From the NCBI RefSeq assembly GCF_011683915.1, contig NZ_JAAQPH010000003.1, forward strand, positions 124,001 to 188,000: a DNA stretch of 64,000 nt, in the 5' to 3' direction. Position numbers and translations under genes: made by a program. This document shows, one piece after another, positions 26,788 to 36,600 of the stretch (its first letter is position 1; each line of letters begins with the position of its first letter). Source of the DNA: Pelagibius litoralis (GTDB taxonomy: Bacteria; Pseudomonadota; Alphaproteobacteria; Kiloniellales; Kiloniellaceae). The notes under the pieces were generated by a model. That model saw nothing but the letters and a program-made list of their open reading frames with translations. It did not search any database and had not been told where the DNA came from.

Positions 26788-27735
26788 GAACAGCTTACGG
26801 TCGGCGAAGCGCCCGCCGACGCGGTACTGGTCCAGGTAAGTCGGGATGATCGATTCAACCGTAGTCGCCTCGATCCCCAGATCCTGCAGGGTCAGAGCGC
26901 CTTCGCTCACCACGTTGTCGCTGCGCAGCAAGGTTACCTGATCGCGGGTCAGGGGCGGCACCGGCAGCAGCTCCAGAAAAGCCGCCTGCAGGCGTGCGAT
27001 GCCGAACGGCAGGTTTACCAGCATCCGCCGCCGCCCGGTCGTCTTCATCAGCAGCTCCAGAAGCTGCTTGAAGCTGTATGTTTTGGGGCCGCCCAATTCG
27101 TAGACCTTGCCCCGGCAGGCCGGGTCCTTCAGCGCCAGGGCGGCGGCCCGGGCTACGTCGTCCACGTAAACCGGCTGGAACCGCGTTTTGCCGCCGCCGA
27201 TCAGCGGCAGGGCCGGCGCGAAGCGCGCCATCTCGGCGAAGCGGTTGAAGAATCCGTCTTCCGGTCCGAAAACCACGCTGGGCCGCAGGATCGTCGCCTG
27301 GGGAAAGGCCTGCAGAACCGCCGCCTCGCCTTCGCCCTTGGTGCGGGCATAGGCGGCCTGCGCCGAAGGATCGGCGCCGATCGCCGACACCTGGACCAGG
27401 GCGCTCAGGCCTTCGGCCGCTGCAACCTCGGCAATCGTCTTTGCAGCCTCGGCATGAACGGCCTGAAAGCGCTGCTTGCCGCTCTCATAGAGAAGGCCGG
27501 TCAGGTTGACCGCCGCATCGGCGCCGTGCAGGGCCGCCGCCACCGCCTCGGGGTCCTGCACCGGCACGCAGAGCGGCGTGATCTGGCCGATATCGCCGAG
27601 CGGTTTCAGGAAGTTGGCGCGGGCCGGATGACGCACCGCCAGCCGGACCATCCAACCGTCCTGCGCCAGGCGCTGAACCAGATAGCGGCCGATGAAGCCG
27701 GAGCCGCCGAAGACCGTGACAATACCGCTGCTCAT
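26785..27735 (-). CDS. NAD(P)-binding protein, NDUFA9-like atypical SDR
   Basis: A 316-residue Rossmann protein of the complex-I NDUFA9-like SDR group. It begins IVTVFGGSGFIGRYLVQRL (cofactor site), then NLTGLLYESGKQRFQAVH, VQVSAIGADPSAQAAYARTKGEGE, LRPSVVFGPEDGFFNRFAEMA and QPVYVDDVARAAALAL, all typical. The classical YxxxK is kept as Y-ARTK. In alphaproteobacteria such proteins are associated with NADH dehydrogenase assembly or ubiquinone metabolism; here that is only family inference. Start 27735 has GGGGATGAC upstream. Its stop codon TAG forms the end of the neighbouring repeat. Confidence 0.88.
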   Translation of the reverse strand: MSSGIVTVFGGSGFIGRYLVQRLAQDGWMVRLAVRHPARANFLKPLGDIGQITPLCVPVQDPEAVAAALHGADAAVNLTGLLYESGKQRFQAVHAEAAKTIAEVAAAEGLSALVQVSAIGADPSAQAAYARTKGEGEAAVLQAFPQATILRPSVVFGPEDGFFNRFAEMARFAPALPLIGGGKTRFQPVYVDDVARAAALALKDPACRGKVYELGGPKTYSFKQLLELLMKTTGRRRMLVNLPFGIARLQAAFLELLPVPPLTRDQVTLLRSDNVVSEGALTLQDLGIEATTVESIIPTYLDQYRVGGRFADRKLF

Positions 27736-27986
27736 GTCATCCCCTTTGCCGTCACCGCCGCGCCGCGCGCCCCGAAGCTGCAAAGCCGGCAAATTCACAC
27801 GCTTTGCTTACCATGAAAGCGGATGGCGCGGCGTATATCTAGGCGGATTTATACAAAGCCCGCGCGCAAGTTGACAGCCTCAAATCACCGCCTATGTTGG
27901 ACTTCTGGCCCGCCGAGAAGCGGCTGTCCGCCCTGCCGCAGAGCGGCGTCTACTGTAAACAACTAGGCCAGCGACAAGGAGCATCA

Positions 27987-28613
27987 ATGGCAGCGGCGAA
28001 CCCTGAAATCCATCTTCATATCGGCGATCTGCCGGACGGATTGAGCTTTGGCGATTCCCTTGCCATCGACAGCGAAACCATGGGACTGGACCTGAAGCGC
28101 GACAGGCTCTGCCTGCTGCAGCTTTCCGGCGGCGACGGGGTCTGCCACCTGGTTCAGTTCCCCAAGGGCCAGTACGACGCGCCCAACCTGAAGGCTTTGC
28201 TCGGCGATCCGGGAATCACCAAGCTCTTTCACTTCGCCCGCTTCGATGTCGCAGCGATCCGGCGCTACCTCGAGGTTGACTGCGCGCCGGTCTATTGCAC
28301 CAAGATCGCGTCCAAGCTGGTGCGCACCTATACCGACCGCCACGGCCTGAAGGATCTCTGCCGCGAGCTGCTGGGCGTCGAGATTTCCAAGCAGCAGCAA
28401 TCCTCGGACTGGGGCGCGGAAACCCTGAGCCGGGACCAGCTGAACTATGCGGCCTCCGATGTCTTGTATCTGCACCAGCTGAAGACCAGATTGGATGTGA
28501 TGCTGGAGCGCGAGGGGCGCATGGCGCTGGCGCAGGCGTGTTTTCGGTTCCTGCCGACCAGGGCGGCCCTGGACATGGCGGGCTGGAACGAGGTCGACAT
28601 CTTCGCTCACTAA
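27987..28613 (+). CDS. RNase D-like 3'-5' exonuclease
   Basis: A 208-residue DEDD-type exonuclease consisting of the catalytic domain only, without the HRDC domains of E. coli RNase D. Acidic residues sit in LAIDSETMGL (Asp, Glu), FHFARFDVAAI (Asp) and NYAASDVLYLHQL (Tyr and Asp, the DEDDy form). The short form is common in alphaproteobacteria and probably trims structured RNA 3' ends. Start 27987 (MAAANPEIHL) follows AAGGAG; the frame upstream lacks similarity. It precedes the kdsD-lpt cluster. Confidence 0.9.
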   Translation: MAAANPEIHLHIGDLPDGLSFGDSLAIDSETMGLDLKRDRLCLLQLSGGDGVCHLVQFPKGQYDAPNLKALLGDPGITKLFHFARFDVAAIRRYLEVDCAPVYCTKIASKLVRTYTDRHGLKDLCRELLGVEISKQQQSSDWGAETLSRDQLNYAASDVLYLHQLKTRLDVMLEREGRMALAQACFRFLPTRAALDMAGWNEVDIFAH

Positions 28614-28859
28614 AGCTTGTTGCCCGAGCCCGCTTAAAGCGGCGCCGGGGCTGGCAGAAGTGACAAAGGAGTGTTATCCCTTGGAATCGCTGGTGCCGGC
28701 GTGTTTTTCCGCCGCACCGCTGGATCAGGGGGGATGCTGCGATGCCTTTCGCCGTAGTATCCGGCAAAGGCCGTCATTTGGGGGTGAAGACATCTTGCAC
28801 CGAAACAGTTCGCGCTGGCTTGCGCGGCGCTTGAGCCGCCACCGGATAGAAATGAAGAC

Positions 28860-29864
28860 ATGAAAGCTCAATTGAATGCCCGCGACACGGTGCAGACCGC
28901 CGATCTGGAGGTGGCCCGCCGTGTATTGAAAGTCGAAGCCGAGGCATTGGAAACCCTCGCCCGGAGCCTCGATCACCGCTTTGTGGAAGCGATCGACCGG
29001 CTGGCCGCCGTCGAGGGGCGTGTGGTTGTGACCGGCATGGGCAAAAGCGGCCATATCGCCCGCAAGATCACCGCGACCCTGGCCTCTACCGGAACGCCGG
29101 CCCAATTCGTCCATCCGGGCGAGGCCAGCCACGGCGACCTGGGCATGATCACCGCGGCCGACGCGGTCATCGCCCTGTCCAACTCCGGCAATACGCTGGA
29201 ATTGAGCGATATCATCACTTATGCCAAGCGCTTCGCGATCCCGCTGATCGCCATCACGGCAAAGACCGAGAGCGCTTTGGCGGAAGCCGCGACCGTGCCG
29301 CTGATCCCGCCGGCCGCGCCGGAGGCCTGCCCCATGGGCCTGGCGCCGACCACCTCCACCACCATGATGCTGGCCCTGGGTGACGCCCTGGCGGTTGCCT
29401 TGATGGAACGGCGCGGCTTTTCCACCAGCGATTTCCAACTGCTCCACCCGGGCGGAGCCATCGGCAAGCGCCTATTGCGGGTCAGCGATCTGATGCACGA
29501 CGGCAAGGCCCTGCCGCTCTGCACCGCCGATACCGTCATGTCCGAAGCGATCCTGATCATGACCGAGTGTCGCTTCGGCTGCATCGGCATCGTCGATGAG
29601 AACCGCCGGCTGCTCGGCATCATCACCGACGGCGATCTGCGCCGCCACATGGACCAATCCCTGCTGACCTGCAAAGCGGGCGATATCATGACGGCCTCGC
29701 CGCACACCATCCGCGCCAACGCGCTGGCGGCCGAAGCGGTGGCCCTGATGAATACCAGCCAGCCGCCGTTCCTCTGCGTCTTCGTTGTGGATGAAGCCGG
29801 GCCCGCCGACCAGCCCGTCGGGATCCTTCACATGCACGACTGCCTGCGCGCAGGCCTGGCTTGA
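28860..29864 (+). CDS. kdsD: D-arabinose 5-phosphate isomerase (KdsD/KpsF family)
   Basis: A 334-residue isomerase converting ribulose 5-phosphate to arabinose 5-phosphate, the first step to KDO for lipopolysaccharide. It has a SIS sugar-isomerase domain (VVVTGMGKSGHIARKITATLAS, FVHPGEASHGDLGMI, ALSNSGNTLEL) and two CBS domains (MHDGKALPLCTADTVMSEAI, ITDGDLRRHMD). The HPGEASHGD segment carries active-site residues. It heads the LPS-export cluster, with lptC 17 bases downstream, as in most proteobacteria. Confidence 0.96.
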   Translation: MKAQLNARDTVQTADLEVARRVLKVEAEALETLARSLDHRFVEAIDRLAAVEGRVVVTGMGKSGHIARKITATLASTGTPAQFVHPGEASHGDLGMITAADAVIALSNSGNTLELSDIITYAKRFAIPLIAITAKTESALAEAATVPLIPPAAPEACPMGLAPTTSTTMMLALGDALAVALMERRGFSTSDFQLLHPGGAIGKRLLRVSDLMHDGKALPLCTADTVMSEAILIMTECRFGCIGIVDENRRLLGIITDGDLRRHMDQSLLTCKAGDIMTASPHTIRANALAAEAVALMNTSQPPFLCVFVVDEAGPADQPVGILHMHDCLRAGLA

Positions 29865-29881
29865 TAGGATGATGGGCGCTC

Positions 29882-30580
29882 ATGGCTGACACGGCGATCA
29901 ACGGCATCGGTACTCCAGGGCGGCAGGCGCCTTCCCCGGTGCCCGTCCAGAAAGCACTGCAACCGCCGCGCCTTTCCGGCCGCAACAGCTATAGCCTTTT
30001 CGTCACCTCGATGAAATTCCTGCTGCCGGCCCTGGCGACGGGCCTGGTGTTGCTGGTGATCGCCTGGCCGCAGATCATCCCCGACCAGCGCAGCCTTGGG
30101 CTGGACTTTTCAAAGATCGCCCGGGATCAGGCGAAAAACCTGAACATGCTGAACGCACACTTCAGCGGGGTCGATGAAAACAATCAGCCCTTCAACATCA
30201 CCGCTGACATGGCAAGCCAGACCCCGGACAACGAAGACGTCGTCGAGTTGCAGCACCCCAAGGCGAAGATGCAAACCACCGAGGGGGCCCGGATCGGCAT
30301 TTCCGCCCGTCTCGGCCACTTTGACCAGGAGGTCGAAATCCTGAACCTGACCGGCACGGTTCATCTGACCCACGACAAGGGCTTTGAGATGACCACCGAC
30401 GCCGCCACCGTCGACCTGAAGGAAGGCACGGCGGCCGGCGATTCTGCCGTCAGCGGCCAGGGGCCGGCAGGCGAACTCCAGGCCGAGGGCTTTCGAATGA
30501 GAGAGAAGGGTCAGATCATTGTTTTCACCGGCAAAAGCCGGATGCTCATTCTACCCAATGCAGAAGAGAGCCTGAAATGA
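29882..30580 (+). CDS. lptC: LPS export protein LptC
   Basis: A 232-residue bitopic protein: cytoplasmic N-terminal extension of about 43 residues, one membrane helix (LLPALATGLVLLVIAWP), then a periplasmic beta-jellyroll domain (NAHFSGVDENNQPFNITADMA, ISARLGHFDQEVEILNLTGTVHL). LptC links the LptBFG transporter to the periplasmic LptA bridge. The N-terminal extension is longer than in E. coli, as is usual in alphaproteobacteria. It overlaps lptA by four bases. Confidence 0.93.
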   Translation: MADTAINGIGTPGRQAPSPVPVQKALQPPRLSGRNSYSLFVTSMKFLLPALATGLVLLVIAWPQIIPDQRSLGLDFSKIARDQAKNLNMLNAHFSGVDENNQPFNITADMASQTPDNEDVVELQHPKAKMQTTEGARIGISARLGHFDQEVEILNLTGTVHLTHDKGFEMTTDAATVDLKEGTAAGDSAVSGQGPAGELQAEGFRMREKGQIIVFTGKSRMLILPNAEESLK

Positions 30581-31503
30581 GCAGCGCCGCCGCAAAGACC
30601 GCCAGGCTGACGACCGGGCCCGCGTCACGATTCGTCCTGCTGACCGCCTTGGCGCTGTTTGCCGCCGCGGTCCTGCCGCTGCCGGCAAACGGCCAAGCTA
30701 TCGGCAACCTGCAGGAAAGCGATGAACCGCTGGAAATCAATGCCGAAGACGGCATCGAATGGAACCGCAACGACAAGACCTATATCGCCCGCGGCAACGC
30801 CCGGGCGGCCAGCGGCGAAGTCGAGGTGCTGGCCGAGGTCCTCACCGCCTACTACCGCGAGTCGCCGGAAGGAGACAGTGAGATTTTCCTGCTGGAGGCA
30901 ACCGGCAACGTGCGGATCAACGCCCCCGAAGGCACCGTCTACGGCGACAAGGGGCGCTACAAGCTGGACGAACAGGTCTTCATCATGACCGGCGAGGACC
31001 TGCGCCTTGAGGGTGAAAAAGACCGCCTCACCGCCCGCGACAGCCTGGAATATTGGGAAGCCAATCAGCAGGCCGTGGCGCGCGGCGATGCCAATGCCTA
31101 TCACGAGGACAAGCACATCCGCGCTGACGTCCTGATCGCCAACTTCACCGAAAATGCCCAGAGCGAGATGGAGGTGAAGCGCATCGATGCCGAGGGCAAC
31201 GTCGAGATCCGCACCCAGCGCGAGTTCGTCACCGGCAACGAAGGCGTCTACTATGTGGACCGTGAAATCGCGACCCTGACCGGCGACGTGAAGATCACCC
31301 AGGAAGAAAACCAGCTGAACGGCGAGTATGCCGAGGTCAACCTGGCAACCGGCATCAGCAACCTGAAAGGCGCGGCACCGGGCAGCCAGACGCAGGCCCC
31401 GGTTACGGCGATCGTGGTGCCCCGCTCCAAACCAAAATCCGAGTCCGAAGAACCCGCGGAGCAGGCACCGGAAGAAGCATCGCCCTCCGCCGGCGGCTCG
31501 TGA
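30577..31503 (+). CDS. lptA: LPS transport periplasmic protein LptA
   Basis: A 308-residue periplasmic protein with a signal peptide (VLLTALALFAAAVLPLPANG, cleavage near GQA) and OstA/LptA-type repeats: PLEINAEDGIEWNRNDKTYIA, GNVRINAPEGTVYGDKGRY, GNVEIRTQREFVTGNEGVYY. It is longer than the 185-residue E. coli protein, because more beta-jellyroll repeats are present and a low-complexity Pro/Glu tail ends it. It forms the bridge carrying LPS across the periplasm. Translational coupling with lptC is indicated by the ATGA overlap. Confidence 0.92.
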   Translation: MSSAAAKTARLTTGPASRFVLLTALALFAAAVLPLPANGQAIGNLQESDEPLEINAEDGIEWNRNDKTYIARGNARAASGEVEVLAEVLTAYYRESPEGDSEIFLLEATGNVRINAPEGTVYGDKGRYKLDEQVFIMTGEDLRLEGEKDRLTARDSLEYWEANQQAVARGDANAYHEDKHIRADVLIANFTENAQSEMEVKRIDAEGNVEIRTQREFVTGNEGVYYVDREIATLTGDVKITQEENQLNGEYAEVNLATGISNLKGAAPGSQTQAPVTAIVVPRSKPKSESEEPAEQAPEEASPSAGGS

Positions 31504-31594
31504 TCAAAGGCAGGACTCACACCATGGAAACCTTGGTCTGGCACCCGTCTTGGTGTAACAGGAAGGTGGTGCATCGGTTAAGGGAAGAATCCTG

Positions 31595-32407
<813 letters not shown>

Positions 32408-32420
32408 AAGGTTAAGCAAT

Positions 32421-34043
32421 ATGGCGGCGACACAAAGATTGGAACTGCGTCAGCGCCAATCTCTGGTCATGACGCCGCAGCTGCAGCAGGCGATAAAGCT
32501 GCTGCAGCTTTCCAACCTGGAATTGGCGGCGGAAGTTGACCGGGAAATCGAGCAGAATCCTCTGCTCGATCGCGAGGACGGCAGCAGCGATACCCCGCTG
32601 GACACACCAAGTGTGGACCAGCGGGATCCTGAATTCGACCCTGCGGCAGAACCCCCTTCTTCATCTGCGGTTGCCGGAAGCGAAAGCCCGGACAGCGGTA
32701 GCCCGGATAGCGGCAGCGGCCTCGCCGACGCCACGATGGCCGACCCCCCGGTAACCGACAGCCTTGACCAGGCCAATGCCGAGCGACTGCCGGCTGCCGG
32801 CGAAGCGCCGCTCGACACCGACTATGACAACGTCTTCACCAACGGTGCCTCCTGGGAGGGCGGCGCCGACGAAGCGGCCTTTTCAAACCGCCCGATGAGC
32901 GCCGGGCGCAGCGACGACAATGACTTCTCGCTGGAGCAGCGCCTCTCCGAAGACATCACCCTGCGCCAGCATCTCTCGAACCAGCTTCATCTTGCGGTCA
33001 CCGACCCGGTCGAACGGGCAATCGGCACCTGCCTGATCGACCTGCTCGACGACAGCGGCTATCTGTCCGTCGAGCTGCAGGGGCTGGCCGAGCAGCTGAG
33101 TTGCCCGCTGGAAAAGATTGAAAGCCTGTTGGCCAAGCTGCAGCGCTTTGAACCGAGCGGCATCTTTGCGCGTTCGCTGGCCGAATGCCTGGCGCTGCAA
33201 CTGCAGGAAAAAGATCGCTACGACCCGGCGATGCAGGCACTGGTCGAGAATCTGGAGACACTGGCCAAGGGCGACTTGGCGCGCCTGAGAAAAATCTGCA
33301 GCGTCGACCAGGAGGACCTGGCCGATATGGTTGCGGAGATCAAAGCGCTGGACCCACGGCCGGCCCTTTCTTTCGACGGGGACGTGGCGCAGCCGGTTAT
33401 CCCCGACGTCCTGATGCGGCCGGACCGCAAAGGCGGCTGGCTGATCGAGCTGAACAGCGACACCATGCCCCGGCTTCTGGTCAACTCCGACTACTACGCC
33501 CAGATCCACACGCAGCTTCGCTCAAAGAAAGAGCGCGAATACCTAAGTGACCGGCTGCAGTCAGCCAACTGGCTGGTCAAGGCCTTGCACCAGCGGGCCA
33601 CGACCATCCTCAAAGTGTCGCATGAGATCGTCAAACAGCAGGATGCCTTCTTCCGCAAGGGGGTCGAGCATATGAAACCGCTGACCCTGCGCGATATCGC
33701 GACGGAAATAGAAATGCACGAATCGACCGTGAGCCGGGTCACTTCCAACAAATACATCGCCACACCGCGTGGCACCTTCGAATTGAAGTATTTCTTCACC
33801 GCTTCGATCGCCGGTGCCGACGGTACGGCCCATTCGGCCGAGGCGGTCCGCCATCGCATCAAGCTGCTGATCGAAGGTGAAAACCAGAAGAAGATCCTGT
33901 CGGACGATACGATCGTGAACCTGCTGCGCCAGGACGGCGTCGATATCGCCCGCCGGACGGTAGCAAAGTACCGCGAAGCCATGCGGATACCGTCCTCCGT
34001 TCAGCGGCGCCGGGAAAAATCCTCTCAGGCCAGAAGCCTGTAG
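32421..34043 (+). CDS. rpoN: RNA polymerase sigma-54 factor
   Basis: A 540-residue sigma-54. Region I (QRLELRQRQSLVMTPQLQQAIKLLQLSNLEL, a Gln/Leu-rich activator-interacting part) is followed by an acidic Ser/Pro-rich region II, the core-binding domain, the cross-linking and HTH region, and the C-terminal RpoN box ARRTVAKYREAM that reads the -24 element. Start 32421 (MAATQRLEL) is canonical and lies 13 bases after lptB. The lptB-rpoN-hpf-ptsN order is widely conserved in proteobacteria. Confidence 0.97.
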   Translation: MAATQRLELRQRQSLVMTPQLQQAIKLLQLSNLELAAEVDREIEQNPLLDREDGSSDTPLDTPSVDQRDPEFDPAAEPPSSSAVAGSESPDSGSPDSGSGLADATMADPPVTDSLDQANAERLPAAGEAPLDTDYDNVFTNGASWEGGADEAAFSNRPMSAGRSDDNDFSLEQRLSEDITLRQHLSNQLHLAVTDPVERAIGTCLIDLLDDSGYLSVELQGLAEQLSCPLEKIESLLAKLQRFEPSGIFARSLAECLALQLQEKDRYDPAMQALVENLETLAKGDLARLRKICSVDQEDLADMVAEIKALDPRPALSFDGDVAQPVIPDVLMRPDRKGGWLIELNSDTMPRLLVNSDYYAQIHTQLRSKKEREYLSDRLQSANWLVKALHQRATTILKVSHEIVKQQDAFFRKGVEHMKPLTLRDIATEIEMHESTVSRVTSNKYIATPRGTFELKYFFTASIAGADGTAHSAEAVRHRIKLLIEGENQKKILSDDTIVNLLRQDGVDIARRTVAKYREAMRIPSSVQRRREKSSQARSL

Positions 34044-34505
34044 ACGCCTGGAGAGGACGCCCCCTCTCCCGCTTCAAGACCGCCGATCAACAAAATCCCG
34101 GGGGCGGTTTGCGAAAATCCAGCAGGCAGGCTTCTCAGGCAGGCATCCCAAGGCGCTGAGACGGCGATATTCTTTGATCAGGACCGGGAAGCCGGCCACA
34201 GCGTTTCCCCCGCAGGATCGACGGATTAACCCCTTGATCGCAAAGAAAAGCCGAAGGGCGGCGCGGGACCGCGGCGCGACGCCAATCCCCTCTTCCGTAC
34301 AGCGGCGGTGAGAAAAGCCTGGAAGCGTTAACGGAAATTAACCATTTGATTCGGCATAAAACATAAGCGGACGCTGTGGGCTGACGAAGCGGTTCTGTGA
34401 CTCTATTGACACTGACTTGGCCCGTCTCTATGTTGCGCCCGCCCTCAGGAAAGGGCTATGCTATGACGGTGGCCAACCACCTCGTTACAATCCAAAAAAG
34501 AGATT
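34044..34505. other. Intergenic region upstream of hpf
   Basis: The 462 bases hold no convincing gene. The right part carries a near-consensus sigma-70 promoter for hpf (34406-34434). An AT-rich patch at 34330-34370 (GGAAATTAACCATTTG) may add an upstream element. hpf is therefore probably transcribed from its own promoter and not only from rpoN. Confidence 0.5.
34406..34434 (+). promoter_or_regulatory. Sigma-70-type promoter of hpf-ptsN
   Basis: TTGACA, exactly 17 bases, then TATGTT. The -10 box ends 71 bases before the hpf start, leaving a moderate leader. Confidence 0.7.
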
Positions 34506-35096
34506 ATGCAGCTCTCTGTTAAGGGCCAGCAGCTTGACGTCGGTGACGCGCTGCGGACACACGTTGATGAAAGCCTCTCTCGCATTCTCGACAAGTACTT
34601 CGGGGATGCGATTGATTGTTCTGTGACATTGTCGCGGGAGGCGCACCTCTATCGCGCCGTTGTTTCGGCCCATGTCGGCCGGGGCATCAAGTTGGAGGCG
34701 CAGGGCGAGGCCAGCGAGCCCTACCCGGCCTTCGATGCCGCAGCGGAGAGGCTGTCGACCAGACTGCGGCGCTATAAGCGCCGATTGCGCGACCACAACA
34801 ACAAAGTGGTCCATATGGATGGAGCACCCTTGCCGGCCCAGCAATATATCCTTGCGGGCGACGGCGAAGATCAGCAGGGTGAAGAGAGCGGCGGCGACAA
34901 TCAACCTGTCGTTGTCGCAGAGATGACAACAGAGATCCCGACGCTGACGGTCAGTGAGGCCGTCATGCATATGGACCTTGGGGATCTTCCGGCAATGATG
35001 TTCCGGAATTCGGCGCATGGAGGATTGAACATGATCTATCGGCGCAGCGACGCGAACATCGGCTGGATTGATCCCCGCGGTAACCGTAAGGCGTGA
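34506..35096 (+). CDS. hpf: Ribosome hibernation promoting factor, long form
   Basis: A 196-residue long-form HPF. The N-terminal S30AE domain (MQLSVKGQQLDVGDALRTHV, KRRLRDHNNK, about residues 1-105) binds the 30S decoding site. After an acidic linker the C-terminal dimerisation domain has the signature MMFRNSAHGGLNMIYRRSD. Long HPF alone forms 100S ribosome dimers in stationary phase. It follows rpoN and precedes ptsN by 37 bases, a conserved arrangement. Confidence 0.95.
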   Translation: MQLSVKGQQLDVGDALRTHVDESLSRILDKYFGDAIDCSVTLSREAHLYRAVVSAHVGRGIKLEAQGEASEPYPAFDAAAERLSTRLRRYKRRLRDHNNKVVHMDGAPLPAQQYILAGDGEDQQGEESGGDNQPVVVAEMTTEIPTLTVSEAVMHMDLGDLPAMMFRNSAHGGLNMIYRRSDANIGWIDPRGNRKA

Positions 35097-35133
35097 CCCC
35101 CTGAGCAATCGGGCGAGCATTCAAGAGTATCTC

Positions 35134-35598
35134 ATGGAACTATCCGATCTTATTGCACCGGAAAACGTGGTCCCAAACCTTCGGGTGACCAGCAAGAAGC
35201 AAGCGCTTCAGGAGCTGGCGAAGAAGGCGGCGGAACTCACCGGCCAACCCGAACGGGCGGTCTTTGAAGTGCTGATCGAGCGCGAGCGCCTGGGCACGAC
35301 CGGCGTCGGCCACGGGATCGGCATCCCTCATGGCAAGCTGCCGGAGCTGGACCGCCTCTATGGTCTTTTCGCCAGGCTGGAGAGCGCCATCGACTTCGAT
35401 GCGATCGACGAGCAGCCTGTGGATCTGATCTTCGTCCTTCTGGCCCCGGAAACCGCCGGCGCCGATCATCTGAAGGCTTTGGCCAGGGTTTCCCGGCTGT
35501 TCCGCGACCGGGCGATCTGCGACAAGCTGCGCGGCACCGACAGTGCCGATGCGGTTTATGCTTTGCTGACCCAGGGCGCCACCAGCCACGCAGCCTGA
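35134..35598 (+). CDS. ptsN: Nitrogen PTS EIIA protein (PtsN)
   Basis: The 154-residue EIIA-Ntr regulator. The phosphorylatable His66 lies in GIGIPHGKL. It receives phosphate from the NPr/EI-Ntr chain and regulates potassium, nitrogen and other functions without transporting sugar. Start 35134 (MELSDLIAPENV) gives the exact family length; the frame upstream overlaps hpf without similarity. A terminator follows, ending the rpoN-hpf-ptsN group. Confidence 0.96.
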   Translation: MELSDLIAPENVVPNLRVTSKKQALQELAKKAAELTGQPERAVFEVLIERERLGTTGVGHGIGIPHGKLPELDRLYGLFARLESAIDFDAIDEQPVDLIFVLLAPETAGADHLKALARVSRLFRDRAICDKLRGTDSADAVYALLTQGATSHAA

Positions 35599-35640
35599 AA
35601 AAGCACGGGAAAGGCCTGCCGGCCTTCGAGCAAAAAAGAA

Positions 35641-35676
35641 GAGGCGGCCCGCTGCAAAGCGGGCCGCCTCTTTACT
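35641..35676 (+). terminator. Rho-independent terminator after ptsN
   Basis: The stem GAGGCGGCCCGCT / AGCGGGCCGCCTC has a GCAA loop and is followed by TTTACTTT. It is 42 bases after the ptsN stop. Confidence 0.9.
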
Positions 35677-35744
35677 TTCATGACCCAGTGAGTGGGAGGC
35701 CGGTAGGTCACCGACCCTTCGATCCGTGCGGGGCCTCGATGCCG

Positions 35745-35960
35745 TCAGTGAACGCTGAGCGGTTCCATACCGTTCTGGCGCACCGCGGCAAAGGCGACAT
35801 CGCGGTCGGCCAATGCCGCCATCTGGGTTCCGTCGGCGGAGAAGACCAGGAAACAGTCCTTGTCCTCAAGACGGCCCGCTTTCACAAAAGCAAGGTCATT
35901 GATGCCCAGCAGGAGGAAGTCCTGGGGCGAGAGTTCGCGAACGGCGGTTTGTTCGTTCAT
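35745..35960 (-). CDS. DUF1150-family small protein
   Basis: A 71-residue protein matching the alphaproteobacterial DUF1150 pattern: LSPQDFLLLGINDLAFVK, FLVFSADGTQMAALADRDVAFAAVRQNGMEPLSVH. The function is unknown, but the gene commonly follows an Hsp20 gene, as it does here with a four-base overlap. A role with the small heat-shock protein in proteostasis is therefore likely but only contextual. Confidence 0.85.
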   Translation of the reverse strand: MNEQTAVRELSPQDFLLLGINDLAFVKAGRLEDKDCFLVFSADGTQMAALADRDVAFAAVRQNGMEPLSVH

Positions 35961-36421
35961 GCCTGACTCTCCTTTCGAATTGCCTGAATGGATGGCGACT
36001 CCCCTGACTGCGACTCCCTGGTAGCAATCTTGATTTTGCGAACCGCCGGCTCCACCAGGGCGCGCTCCAGCTCGATGTGAAGCAAACCCTTGGCGAGTGC
36101 GGCGGCGGTTACTTCGATGCCGTCGGCCAGAACGAAACTGCGCTGAAACTGGCGCGCTGCGATGCCCCGGTGGAGATAGGCGCGCTCCTCGTCATCCTGT
36201 TGCTTGCCGCGGATGACCAGCTGGTTGTCCTCGATCTGAACCGAGAGGTCTTCTTCGGCAAAGCCGGCGACCGCAAGGGTAATCCGCAGCCGGTGTTCGG
36301 CGAGTTGCTCGACGTTGTAGGGCGGATAGCCTTCAGCGGTTTTCGAAATGCGGTCTATGGCCTGCTCGAACTGCTCGAAACCGAGCAGGAGCGGGCTGTT
36401 GAAGAGCGACAGGCGTGTCAT
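35957..36421 (-). CDS. Small heat-shock protein, Hsp20/IbpA type
   Basis: A 154-residue alpha-crystallin-domain chaperone. The start MTRLSLFNSPLLLGFEQFE resembles the IbpA N-terminus, and the core contains YNVEQLAEHRLRITLAVAGF, LSVQIEDNQLVIRGKQ, YLHRGIAARQFQRSFVLAD and LLHIELER. Start 36421 has GGAGGAGGAA upstream; the longer frame to 36565 is not supported. It holds unfolded proteins for refolding by ATP-dependent chaperones. A heat-shock promoter is expected upstream, but no clear box is seen. Confidence 0.92.
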   Translation of the reverse strand: MTRLSLFNSPLLLGFEQFEQAIDRISKTAEGYPPYNVEQLAEHRLRITLAVAGFAEEDLSVQIEDNQLVIRGKQQDDEERAYLHRGIAARQFQRSFVLADGIEVTAAALAKGLLHIELERALVEPAVRKIKIATRESQSGESPSIQAIRKESQA

Positions 36422-36600
36422 CTGCTGCTTTTCCTCCTCCGATGCATGAGCAAGGTCAGCGATTGTGGTCGGAACCCTGGGGCACCCTTGTCGGTCTTCC
36501 CCGGTCCGGCGGCCCATCAGTGGCACCGCCTGACTATATCTGGGGTGACGAAGTGCTGCGATCAACCCGAAGACTCCTGAATTCTGACTATGTTCCTATC